Below are positions 30,128 to 39,621 of a stretch of 64,000 bases of DNA, one piece after another (within the stretch, counting starts at the first letter, position 1; each line of letters opens with the position of its first letter). The notes under the pieces are model-generated. The model searched no databases. It worked only from the letters and a program-made list of their open reading frames with translations, and was not told where the DNA came from. Location of the stretch: NCBI GenBank assembly GCA_024867545.1, contig JANFNE010000006.1, positions 310,001 through 374,000 of the forward strand, given 5' to 3'. The DNA comes from Phytopythium helicoides. Taxonomy: Eukaryota > Oomycota > Peronosporomycetes > Pythiales > Pythiaceae. The translations under genes and the position numbers were made by a program.

Positions 30128-31255
30128 CTAATGCTTGTTGAGGTTGACGAGCGCCGAGAGGAACTTGGCCTGGTCGGCCGTCCGGTGCACGTAGACGATC
30201 TTGTCGCCGCTGAAAGAAAAGTTGCTGACGCCCTCGATGGTGACGCGCTTGCCCTTGACGCTCTCGATGAGCTCGAGGAACTCTTTGTTCATGCTCACAC
30301 CGGCGCTCTTGACCTTGCCCGAGAGCACCCAGTGGACGCGAAAATGCTGGCTGCGCGGGCCGCCGCAGTCGATCTTGGTGTGGTGCAGGTGGATGTCGCC
30401 GAAGAGGTAGGTGGTGCAGATGTAGTCGAGCACGATGGCGTCCTTGCCGCGCAGGTGCACGCTCGAGTTCTGCGGTCCGCTGACGATCGAGTCGTCGCGG
30501 AAGTACTTGACGGTCGTGAGGATGTCGCCCGTGTTGTAGGCGTCCTCGACGTGCTTGATGATCTGCATGCGCTTGTTCTGTAGCTGCTGGTACTCCCTGT
30601 CCGTGATGGTCATGACGGCGTTGGCGGCGGCGCCCGAGTCCTTGCGCTCTAGCGAGCGGATCTCCTGCACGAGCATGTCTCGGTGCTGCTCGAGCCGCAT
30701 CTTCTCGTCCTCGAGGCTCGAGATGCGGTCGAGCTTGCGCTGCCTGGACTTTCTCGCGGCGATGCGGTTCCGCTCGCGGCGCAGGTTGGTCTCCTTGTCT
30801 GCGTCCATGGACCCGTCGTCCGACTCGCTGCGGTTCGAGCCCGTGTTGCTGCTGCCGGCGTGCGCGGCCACGTACGGGTCGCTGTCGTACGCGGACGCGG
30901 GGCCGCGCGCGTACTTCATGTGTCCGAGGTTCTCGCTCGTGAGCTGTCCGTACTCGCTGTCTCCTCCAGGCGACTGCTTCTGCTTCTTCGGCACGGGCCC
31001 AAGCCGCGGCTGCACCGCCGCGTGGGACGACGACCGGTAGTACCGGTCGCCGCCGTCGTCGTGCATGCCGGGGCTGAGCCCGTAGCGCGGCATGGCAGAG
31101 GCGTCGCCGCCGCCTCCGACGCCACCTGAGGGGCCCGAGCGCGACAGGTGCATGGAGCAGACGCCCTCGGCCACCGCCTGGTTGGAGCACAGCGCGATGG
31201 CGCAGCGGTGCAGCGAGTTCTTCTCCATGGCGGGCGGCCCACGGCGCAGACTCAT
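30128..31255 (-). CDS. bZIP transcription factor with NTF2-like C-terminal domain
   Basis: The product has 375 residues from the ATG at 31255 (MSLRRGPPAMEKN); the frame is open to 31303. Near the N-terminus lies a compact Cys/His motif, CAIALCSNQAVAEGVCSMH (C18, C23, C33, H36), resembling the small WRKY19-like zinc fingers common in oomycetes. After a low-complexity region comes a bZIP basic region (RRERNRIAARKSRQRK, about 158-174), which keeps the invariant Asn and Arg spacing, then heptad leucines/isoleucines to about residue 215. The C-terminal 130 residues (QIIKHVEDAYNTGDI, VHLRGKDAIVLDYI, FRVHWVLSGKVKSAG) look like an NTF2/SnoaL fold, which may bind a ligand or mediate dimerisation. Expected to act in the nucleus; its targets are unknown. 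Confidence 0.9.
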   Translation of the reverse strand: MSLRRGPPAMEKNSLHRCAIALCSNQAVAEGVCSMHLSRSGPSGGVGGGGDASAMPRYGLSPGMHDDGGDRYYRSSSHAAVQPRLGPVPKKQKQSPGGDSEYGQLTSENLGHMKYARGPASAYDSDPYVAAHAGSSNTGSNRSESDDGSMDADKETNLRRERNRIAARKSRQRKLDRISSLEDEKMRLEQHRDMLVQEIRSLERKDSGAAANAVMTITDREYQQLQNKRMQIIKHVEDAYNTGDILTTVKYFRDDSIVSGPQNSSVHLRGKDAIVLDYICTTYLFGDIHLHHTKIDCGGPRSQHFRVHWVLSGKVKSAGVSMNKEFLELIESVKGKRVTIEGVSNFSFSGDKIVYVHRTADQAKFLSALVNLNKH

Positions 31256-32069
31256 GGGGGTTTCTCGGGTTCTTGGGGACTGGCGAAGGCGTCGAGTCGG
31301 CACTTGGCGGAAGGGGAAAATTCACTTGGGGATTGTATTGGAAAAGGGGGGGGAGAGCTGAACGGCCCCCTGTCTCTCCGCGGATGAGTAAGAGCTGGGG
31401 GCTGGTGAGGAACGGCGGTAGGTGGATTGGTTTGAGAGGGGTATGTTATGTAAGAGGGTTTTTTATATGGGGTAGTCGAGAGGTGGGGTGATGTGGATGG
31501 ACGGGGGATGCGGTGGAGGAGGGCTCCCCCCACCCCATCGTACGGTAGATCCTGCGGAGTGGCTAATCTTGGCGGCATACAAATCCTCACACAGATACCG
31601 TACAACACGAAATGACTGGCGTTTCCAACGCCTGCGAATAATTTATTTCGTACAATTTGGCGCGCGGGAAATGGAAACTCCCCCGCTGTCAGCACTCGCG
31701 CAGAGAAAGGAAAAGCTGGCGATAGGAATTTATTGAACGCGCCCGCGCCCGCGCAGACCCCCCCCGCCCCCTCGTCATGAAGCTCGGCATTCTTTTGTTT
31801 GTGCCTCCACGGTTCCCCCCCAACACTTTTAACACCTCCGCGCTTATATTATTATTATACAGTCGTCGGTCGCTTTTTTCCACGAAACATCTTTTCGGCG
31901 TAACGAACACGCGCGAACTGCATGGAACAGCGTCACACTCTCGAAACAGTACCATCCCTTCACCGTGTCTCTGCGCCCCCCCCCCCCCCCTTCCCCGTTC
32001 AAACCGATCATCACCTTCCTTCAACAGCTAAGTTACATAGATAACCTCATTTACTGTACTTGGGTCGCC
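31256..32069. other. Divergent intergenic region bZIP / DinB-like
   Basis: This 814-bp gap serves two divergent genes. It contains G- and C-homopolymer runs (C13 at about 31977-31989) and a T/A-rich stretch near 31840-31860. No coding region is supported. Confidence 0.5.
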
Positions 32070-32769
32070 ATGCACGTCATGAGGATGACCCCCCGCCTGC
32101 TCGTGCGCGCGCTCAGCGCGGCGGCGCCGCTGCCCGGGCCCTCGGGCGTGCGCGCGAGCCTCGTGGCCATCCTGCTGCAGCACCGCGCGCTGCTGCAGGC
32201 GCTGCCCGACGGCTGCTACGCGTTCCAGAGCCCGCTGCTGCAGGCGAGCGTGGGGCAGCACACGCGCCACGCGCTCGACCACCTGCGCAAGCCGCTGGAG
32301 CTGCTGCGGCCCGCGCGCGCGGCCCTGGGCGCTGCGGACGACGCGGACGACCCGCTCATCCAGTACGACCTGCGCCAGCGCCGCACGGCCGTCGAGACGG
32401 ACCGCGGCGCCGCGCTGGCGCAGATTGACGCGCTGCTCGAGGACGCGCGGAAGATCGGTGCGGATGGGTTGCGTTGAGGGCGGAGGGGAAGGCAGAGGAG
32501 GCTGATGGAGTGGATGTGCAGACGCCGCGAGTGTCGCGAGGCCCGTGCGCGCGGCGTTCATGCTGGCCGCGAGCGGCGAGCAGTTCGCGTTCGAGTCGAC
32601 GCTCAGCCGCGAGCTGGCCTTCGCGGTGCACCACTGCATCCACCACAACGCGCTGTCCAAGGTGCTGCTGCGACACCACTTCCCAGAGGTCGAGCTCCCG
32701 CCAGACTTTGGCATGGCACCGTCCACGGCCAACTACAACCTGCACCACCCGCCGGCACAGGAGCAGTAG
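32070..32769 (+). CDS. DinB/YfiT-like four-helix metalloprotein
   Basis: The exons are 32070-32457 and 32522-32769 (64-nt intron, GTGCGG donor), giving 211 residues. The sequence follows the DinB-like superfamily: an early SVGQHTRHALDHL block supplies His residues, then YDLRQRRTAVETDRGAA, the strand SGEQFAFESTLSRELAFAV, and the late HHCIHHNAL with the metal-ligand histidines, closing with FGMAPSTANY. Close bacterial-type relatives share the same block order, so a bacterial origin is possible, although the gene has an intron and local codon use. Superfamily members are thiol transferases or uncharacterised metalloenzymes; the reaction here is unknown. Start: ATG at 32070 fits the family's length, and a second in-frame ATG lies 12 bases later. 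Confidence 0.83.
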
Positions 32770-33506
32770 TCGGCGCCAATCACGGGAGCTGAGGGCTGCT
32801 GCCGCCCTCATTACCAAGTCAATTTTCTTCACTGTGACTCTTCTTCTGCTATCCAGTCATGTTCAGGGTCAGTTGGTAGACGAAACCTGTGCTTTGACTT
32901 CTGGTACGGCATACGTCTCTGGCTGCTTGAGATCACTATCTACTCGCTAGCAAGCAACAATAGCGTCAAGAAGTCTGCCAATTTGCCAAAAACCAACCGT
33001 TAGGTCGCTCTTGCCATCAGTGCTAGTGGGCGAACAAACCTTCACATGACGGTTTGCAAAGATTGGAGTCCGATGACCCGCTCAAGATGATCAATATTCT
33101 CTCACGCAATCTCCAGTCATGATCACCAACAAACGCTTTTGTGGCTCAGCATTTCCTACTCGACCTCACACCACCATCATTTCTGTTTCCACAAGTCGCT
33201 AAGCACACACTGATGATACTCTAAACAGCAACGAGGTCAGACACGTGCGGAGGTCTGGAGGTCTCATGGGAGACTCGTGAAAAGACATGGTTCCTGCATT
33301 TGGAAGCGTCAAAATCACTCGAGCTGCACGTTCACTTGCTCACTCACTCACACATCGACTTGTCAACAGCGTTTACCCACTTTCTATTCAGCAGCGCTGT
33401 TTCGCTTTGCCTCCAATGCAGTCTACGTGAATCTCAAGTGCAAGTGGAAAATACAAATGCAAATGACGGACTGGCTGGACACGCCACCAAGGAATACCTG
33501 CGGGGC
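32770..33506. other. 3' flank of left esterase, mostly inverted-repeat arm
   Basis: From about 32901 onward this is the outer end of the left arm and has an inverted copy at 38885-39490. No gene is seen outside the arm in 32770-32900. Confidence 0.6.
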
Positions 33507-35304
33507 TTAGTACCACAGCGCCTTGTTCCAGAACTTGGTCTGGTCGTTCGCCAGTGTGTCCTCGCCCGTCGTGAACGTGTCGTTGAAGATGATCTGCACG
33601 CCGTCCGTAGACTCGTTGTACATGGGCCAGTAGAGCTTGTCGTCGGCCCACTTGGTGTTCGGGTTTCCCGTGAGCACGAAGGAGAGCAGGTACTTCTGCA
33701 TCATGATGGCGATGGTCGAGTTGACACTCTCCGTAGCCATTCCTGTCATGGCAGCGTACTCAGCCGAGACGCTTCCAGCCTCCGCATCCGCCGAGCTACC
33801 CGCAGCCGTCGTCGAAGACGAAGACGACGTCGACGACGAGAGCGAGTAGGTGCTGTACCAGTAGTAGCTCTGGTCCGTGCCGTGCGTGGCCGACCCGAGT
33901 GCGACCTCGGCCTCCCACGTCTCGTTGTTAAGCGCGCGGATGAGCGCGTAGTCCTTGGCCGTGAGGTCGAACGACTGCTTCATGTCGGCGAAGCGTAGAC
34001 CGGCACTCTCGTAGTCCTCCTCCGGGTACAGCTCTAGCAGCTCCTCGATGACGTCGTCCGTGATGGAGGGGAAGAAGATACGTAGGTAGGTGGAGACATC
34101 GTCCTGCGTGTCGACACCGCTGTAAGCCTGGCTGTTGGCCTCGTGCACCTCGTGGGAGATAACGACCGGGCCGCTGAAGTTGAAGTGGCCCGCGTACAGC
34201 AGCGCCTCGTACGTGTCCGGGACGATGTATCCGTCCACGCGCGGCTGGAGCTGGTACGTGTACTCGTCGACGACGTTGGTCGTGGCTGTGGAGAGCGTGG
34301 AGAAGTCGACGTCGCGCATGCAGGTCAAGTCTCCACCGTCACAGCCGACGGCCGAGGACACATTCTGCCAGAACATCTCGCCGTGGTGGTGGCCGGCACC
34401 AGGCACGAAACCCGGCGACATGATGTAGGCCTTATGGAAGAGCTGTTCGGCGTTGCCGCCAAAGCGCGTCATCTGGAAGAGCACTTGGGATCCGCCGGCC
34501 GAGAAACCAACAGCCGTGATGTCATCCGGGTTGCCGCCGAACTTGCTGATGTACTTCTTGGTCCACTGGAAGGCTTGCTGCGCGTCCCAGACACACAGGT
34601 TGGAGGCACCTCCCTGGTGCTGGTACGTCGGTCCAGTAGCGAGACCCGTGAGGCCGAGGCGGTAGTTATAGGCAACGTAGATGAAGTCCTTGCTGAGGTC
34701 GAAGAGGCCCTCTGGCGTGGTCGTGACCTTGGATCCGGCCGTGAAGCCACCGCCGTAGGACCAGACCATAACGGGTAGGTTGCGGCCCTCAGCGTCGGCG
34801 GGAGCCCACACATCGAGGTACAGGCAGTCTTCGGTAGATGCGCAGTCGACATCCTCGTCGGCGAGGGTTCCGTCGTTGACCTCGGTTTCTTGCGAGGGCC
34901 ACTCAGGGGCGGCGAAGCGCAAGTCTCCCGTCGGCACGGCGGCGAAGCGGATGTTCTGGTACTTGTAGTATCCAATGGTGTCGTTACCAGCAGCAGCGCG
35001 GACAGTGGTGTAGTCAAGCTCGACCTCCGGCATAGAGGAACTACCACTGGTCGTGGTGCTCGTGGACGCAGTGTCATAGTCGGAAGCCACGCTTGAAGTA
35101 CTGGTCTCCTCGTCGTCGTCGTCGGTAGACGAGACGCTTGGGGCACTGGTGGTGCTGACAGGGGCAGACGTGGAGGTCGTCGGCGTTGAGCTGCTAGCCG
35201 ATGGCGTTGCGGTCGTCGTGGTGGGAGTTGAGGTGGAGCTTGACGCCGTCCAAGTCGACTTGCTGTTCTTTTGGGTCGACGAGGAACTGCTGTGGGTGCT
35301 CGGG

Positions 35305-35365
<61 letters not shown>

Positions 35366-35477
35366 ATGAAGTGCTCTGCTGTCCGCTAATTGACACGGAA
35401 GTGTGCGCGCTGAAGTCGAGTGCAAGCACTGGAGCCAGCGCAGCGGAGGCGGCGAGGAGTAAAGCGTACACGCGCAT
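33507..35477 (-). CDS. Secreted type-B carboxylesterase with poly-Asn/Ser-Thr stalk (copy A)
   Basis: A 656-residue alpha/beta hydrolase. It has an N-terminal signal peptide (MRVYALLLAASAALAPVLA), 20 consecutive Asn, a Ser/Thr-rich mucin-like stalk and an acidic DDDDEE patch (to about residue 150), then the esterase domain. Landmarks are YKYQNIRFAAVPTGDLRF, EDCLYLDVWAP, oxyanion loop SYGGGF, nucleophile elbow GFSAGGSQ and a late THGTDQSYYWY block with the likely catalytic His. Many NxS/T sites suggest N-glycosylation. It is expected to be secreted or wall-associated and to hydrolyse esters; the substrate is unknown. It is head-to-head with copy B at 36926. The stalk may anchor or space the enzyme at the wall. 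Confidence 0.93.
35304..35365. repeat. GTT/AAC triplet tract in esterase copy A
   Basis: Encodes the 20-Asn run on the minus strand. The equivalent tract in copy B (37038-37084) is shorter, giving 15 Asn plus Ser. Confidence 0.9.
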
Positions 35478-35539
35478 GGGACGTAGTAGCAGTGAGGGTA
35501 GTCGAGTGGTGGGAAGCTAGTAGGTTCCACTTCCTGGGG

Positions 35540-35555
35540 AAATGAAGAATGACAG
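35540..35555 (-). promoter_or_regulatory. Oomycete initiator of esterase copy A
   Basis: The minus strand reads TGTCATTCTTCATTTC, close to the oomycete Inr/FPR consensus GCTCATTYBNCAWTTT, about 65-75 bp upstream of the start codon. Confidence 0.65.
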
Positions 35556-36085
35556 CTTCTGCGGACGAGAGAAAGCTTTGCGCACGCGAAAACGTGGGCG
35601 TCCATCAGGAGATACGAAAGGGCCGATTGATCGCATCAATGTGGATGTGGTTGCAGTGGATAGACCACAAGGCAGTATCAAAGGTTTGCACTGGCATTCT
35701 GTCTCTCGTCCTGCCCATCCATCGCGAAAGCATACCGTCACTGTGACGGTATCGCGAGCGCGTGCATTGGCCATAGGCTACGGTACTGTGCAGGCCATGA
35801 TCGTGTCCACGTGCAGGCGTACGAGGGCTCTGCAGAGCTCAGAGTGCAGGCGCACAAAAACAGTTGGTCGTGCGGCGTCGCAGAGTTCACGCCGGTCTCA
35901 CGCGGGATGTTCGTGGATATTGCATGGCTCGGCACATTCAACGTGCTGGTTGATCCCGTGTACACAACACTGGATTTTTGCTTGATAAACAATTATGATA
36001 CAGGTGGCTCCATTTGCGTGGCTCTCGATAGCTGCTGTGCCGCGGGGTGCAGCATTCCCTATCTCAAATCCGCACAATGGCGCCG

Positions 36086-36089
<4 letters not shown>

Positions 36090-36156
<67 letters not shown>
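36090..36156. repeat. (GA)n microsatellite
   Basis: About 33 GA units without interruption, in the unique spacer between the arms of the inverted duplication. Confidence 0.95.
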
Positions 36157-36159
<3 letters not shown>

Positions 36160-36848
36160 TCAATTGGTGATCATGATTGTGAGCCCTTCAACGACAATCG
36201 ATCGGTTTCGATGCGACGAACGAGAGATACGAGCAATCTCTGCCCTAGAGATTGTGAGGACACTACCGATACACCGTCATTCTGACATGCTCAGGACCTA
36301 CTCAAGTCCACGTTATGCGCACCAGACGGCTAGGGCTACAGTGGCTCTCAAGATGAATCCAACGAGCAATTGGATAGTCGGGCCTCGGCAAGTTACTTGC
36401 TGCGCAGAGGAACAAATCCTCTCCCCTCGATTGGTGCTGCACTCAGCATGTGGCAAAGCAGGAATACGTGTGAACCAACCGTACTCACTTCGAGCATCGT
36501 TTCGTTGTGCCGACGAACTCTGCGAAGCCGCACGACCAACTGTTTTTGTGCGCCTGCACTCTGAGCTCCGCAGAGCCCTCGTACGCCTGCACGTGGACAC
36601 GATCACGGCCTGCACAGTACCGTAGCCTATGGCCAATGCACGCGCTCGCGATACCGTCACAGTGACGGTATGCTTTCGCGATGGATGGGCAGGACGAGAG
36701 ACAGAATGCCAGTGCAATCCTTTGATACTGCCTTGTGGTCTATCCACTGCAACCACATCCACATTGATGCGATCAATCGGCCCTTTCGTATCTCCTGATG
36801 GACGCCCACGTTTTCGCGTGCGCAAAGCTTTCTCTCGTCCGCAGAAGC

Positions 36849-36864
36849 TGTCATTCTTCATTTC
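36849..36864 (+). promoter_or_regulatory. Oomycete initiator of esterase copy B
   Basis: TGTCATTCTTCATTTC, identical to the copy A site, about 65-75 bp upstream of the ATG at 36926. Confidence 0.65.
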
Positions 36865-36925
36865 CCCAGGAAGTGGAACCTACTAGCTTCCCACCACTCG
36901 ACTACCCTCACTGCTACTACGTCCC

Positions 36926-37037
36926 ATGCGCGTGTACGCTTTACTCCTCGCCGCCTCCGCTGCGCTGGCTCCAGTGCTTGCACTCGACTTCAGCGCGCAC
37001 ACTTCCGTGTCAATTAGCGGACAGCAGAGCACTTCAT

Positions 37038-37085
<48 letters not shown>

Positions 37086-38884
37086 GCCCGAGCACCCACA
37101 GCAGTTCCTCGTCGACCCAAAAGAACAGCAAGTCGACTTGGACGGCGTCAAGCTCCACCTCAACTCCCACCACGACGACCGCAACGCCATCGGCTAGCAG
37201 CTCAACGCCGACGACCTCCACGTCTGCCCCTGTCAGCACCACCAGTGCCCCAAGCGTCTCGTCTACCGACGACGACGACGAGGAGACCAGTACTTCAAGC
37301 GTGGCTTCCGACTATGACACTGCGTCCACGAGCACCACGACCAGTGGTAGTTCCTCTATGCCGGAGGTCGAGCTTGACTACACCACTGTCCGCGCTGCTG
37401 CTGGTAACGACACCATTGGATACTACAAGTACCAGAACATCCGCTTCGCCGCCGTGCCGACGGGAGACTTGCGCTTCGCCGCCCCTGAGTGGCCCTCGCA
37501 AGAAACCGAGGTCAACGACGGAACCCTCGCCGACGAGGATGTCGACTGCGCATCTACCGAAGACTGCCTGTACCTCGATGTGTGGGCTCCCGCCGACGCT
37601 GAGGGCCGCAACCTACCCGTTATGGTCTGGTCCTACGGCGGTGGCTTCACGGCCGGATCCAAGGTCACGACCACGCCAGAGGGCCTCTTCGACCTCAGCA
37701 AGGACTTCATCTACGTTGCCTATAACTACCGCCTCGGCCTCACGGGTCTCGCTACTGGACCGACGTACCAGCACCAGGGAGGTGCCTCCAACCTGTGTGT
37801 CTGGGACGCGCAGCAAGCCTTCCAGTGGACCAAGAAGTACATCAGCAAGTTCGGCGGCAACCCGGATGACATCACGGCTGTTGGTTTCTCGGCCGGCGGA
37901 TCCCAAGTGCTCTTCCAGATGACGCGCTTTGGCGGCAACGCCGAACAGCTCTTCCATAAGGCCTACATCATGTCGCCGGGTTTCGTGCCTGGTGCCGGCC
38001 ACCACCACGGCGAGATGTTCTGGCAGAATGTGTCCTCGGCCGTCGGCTGTGACGGTGGAGACTTGACCTGCATGCGCGACGTCGACTTCTCCACGCTCTC
38101 CACAGCCACGACCAACGTCGTCGACGAGTACACGTACCAGCTCCAGCCGCGCGTGGACGGATACATCGTCCCGGACACGTACGAGGCGCTGCTGTACGCG
38201 GGCCACTTCAACTTCAGCGGCCCGGTCGTTATCTCCCACGAGGTGCACGAGGCCAACAGCCAGGCTTACAGCGGTGTCGACACGCAGGACGATGTCTCCA
38301 CCTACCTACGTATCTTCTTCCCCTCCATCACGGACGACGTCATCGAGGAGCTGCTAGAGCTGTACCCGGAGGAGGACTACGAGAGTGCCGGTCTACGCTT
38401 CGCCGACATGAAGCAGTCGTTCGACCTCACGGCCAAGGACTACGCGCTCATCCGCGCGCTTAACAACGAGACGTGGGAGGCCGAGGTCGCACTCGGGTCG
38501 GCCACGCACGGCACGGACCAGAGCTACTACTGGTACAGCACCTACTCGCTCTCGTCGTCGACGTCGTCTTCGTCTTCGACGACGGCTGCGGGTAGCTCGG
38601 CGGATGCGGAGGCTGGAAGCGTCTCGGCTGAGTACGCTGCCATGACAGGAATGGCTACGGAGAGTGTCAACTCGACCATCGCCATCATGATGCAGAAGTA
38701 CCTGCTCTCCTTCGTGCTCACGGGAAACCCGAACACCAAGTGGGCCGACGACAAGCTCTACTGGCCCATGTACAACGAGTCTACGGACGGCGTGCAGATC
38801 ATCTTCAACGACACGTTCACGACGGGCGAGGACACACTGGCGAACGACCAGACCAAGTTCTGGAACAAGGCGCTGTGGTACTAA
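36926..38884 (+). CDS. Secreted type-B carboxylesterase with poly-Asn/Ser-Thr stalk (copy B)
   Basis: This 652-residue protein is the inverted duplicate of copy A (33507-35477). It has the same signal peptide, stalk and catalytic landmarks (SYGGGF, GFSAGGSQ, THGTDQ). The only protein difference I see is the Asn tract, 15 Asn plus one Ser in place of 20 Asn, which accounts for the four-residue length difference. It is divergently transcribed from its own copy of the promoter. Near identity over coding and flanking sequence points to a very recent duplication or ongoing gene conversion. Secretion and ester hydrolysis are inferred from the family; the substrate is unknown. Confidence 0.93.
37038..37084. 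repeat. AAC triplet tract in esterase copy B
   Basis: Encodes the Asn run after the signal peptide, followed by AGC (Ser). Shorter than the matching tract of copy A. Confidence 0.9.
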
Positions 38885-39621
38885 GCCCCGCAGGTATTCC
38901 TTGGTGGCGTGTCCAGCCAGTCCGTCATTTGCATTTGTATTTTCCACTTGCACTTGAGATTCACGTAGACTGCATTGGAGGCAAAGCGAAACAGCGCTGC
39001 TGAATAGAAAGTGGGTAAACGCTGTTGACAAGTCGATGTGTGAGTGAGTGAGCAAGTGAACGTGCAGCTCGAGTGATTTTGACGCTTCCAAATGCAGGAA
39101 CCATGTCTTTTCACGAGTCTCCCATGAGACCTCCAGACCTCCGCACGTGTCTGACCTCGTTGCTGTTTAGAGTATCATCAGTGTGTGCTTAGCGACTTGT
39201 GGAAACAGAAATGATGGTGGTGTGAGGTCGAGTAGGAAATGCTGAGCCACAAAAGCGTTTGTTGGTGATCATGACTGGAGATTGCGTGAGAGAATATTGA
39301 TCATCTTGAGCGGGTCATCGGACTCCAATCTTTGCAAACCGTCATGTGAAGGTTTGTTCGCCCACTAGCACTGATGGCAAGAGCGACCTAACGGTTGGTT
39401 TTTGGCAAATTGGCAGACTTCTTGACGCTATTGTTGCTTGCTAGCGAGTAGATAGTGATCTCAAGCAGCCAGAGACGTATGCCGTATCAGAAAACCAAGT
39501 ATTGGCTTGGTTGCCAACAGATGTATGGTAGTACAATTTTTATAGCAACAATACTATCAACTCTACTTGTTGGAGTAGTGCGGTCGCACATATAATAAAA
39601 ATTACCAGCAACGCTAATTAT
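38885..39621. other. 3' flanks between esterase copy B and the 1569-residue protein gene
   Basis: Inverted-repeat arm up to about 39490, then 130 bp of AT-rich unique sequence with a small hairpin at 39493-39512. No gene is seen. Confidence 0.6.

Larger units (their letters stand above)
32901..35888 (+). repeat. Left arm of a large inverted duplication
   Basis: About 2988 bp that reappears reverse-complemented at 36515-39490. The arm contains the esterase gene plus about 600 bp of 3' flank and 410 bp of 5' flank. Matching extends to CTGGTACGGC at the outer end and CAGAGTTC at the inner end. The 12-bp length difference between arms is explained by the (GTT/AAC) tract. Scattered substitutions are visible mainly in the inner 5' flank; the coding parts specify the same protein apart from the Asn tract. 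Confidence 0.93.
35478..36925. other. Divergent intergenic region at the centre of the inverted duplication
   Basis: It holds both esterase promoters (in the arms) and a unique 626-bp spacer (35889-36514) with a long GA tract. No coding sequence is supported in the spacer. Confidence 0.7.
36515..39490 (-). repeat. Right arm of the large inverted duplication
   Basis: About 2976 bp, the reverse complement of 32901-35888. The outer boundary is a few bases from a 7-bp-stem hairpin (AACCAAG/CTTGGTT, 39493-39512). Confidence 0.93.

Noticed and set aside
29916..31325. 469-codon minus-strand frame over the bZIP gene
   Set aside because: Out-of-frame shadow with Arg/Pro/Ala bias; the bZIP frame has clear domains.
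33300..33998. Long frames antisense to the esterases (also 34143-34778, and mirrored at 37613-38248 and 38393-39091)
   Set aside because: Shadows of GC-biased codon use; they appear in both copies only because the DNA is duplicated.
39493..39512. Hairpin considered as a transcription terminator
   Set aside because: Eukaryotic protein genes do not end at such hairpins and no T-run follows; treated as a possible duplication breakpoint instead.
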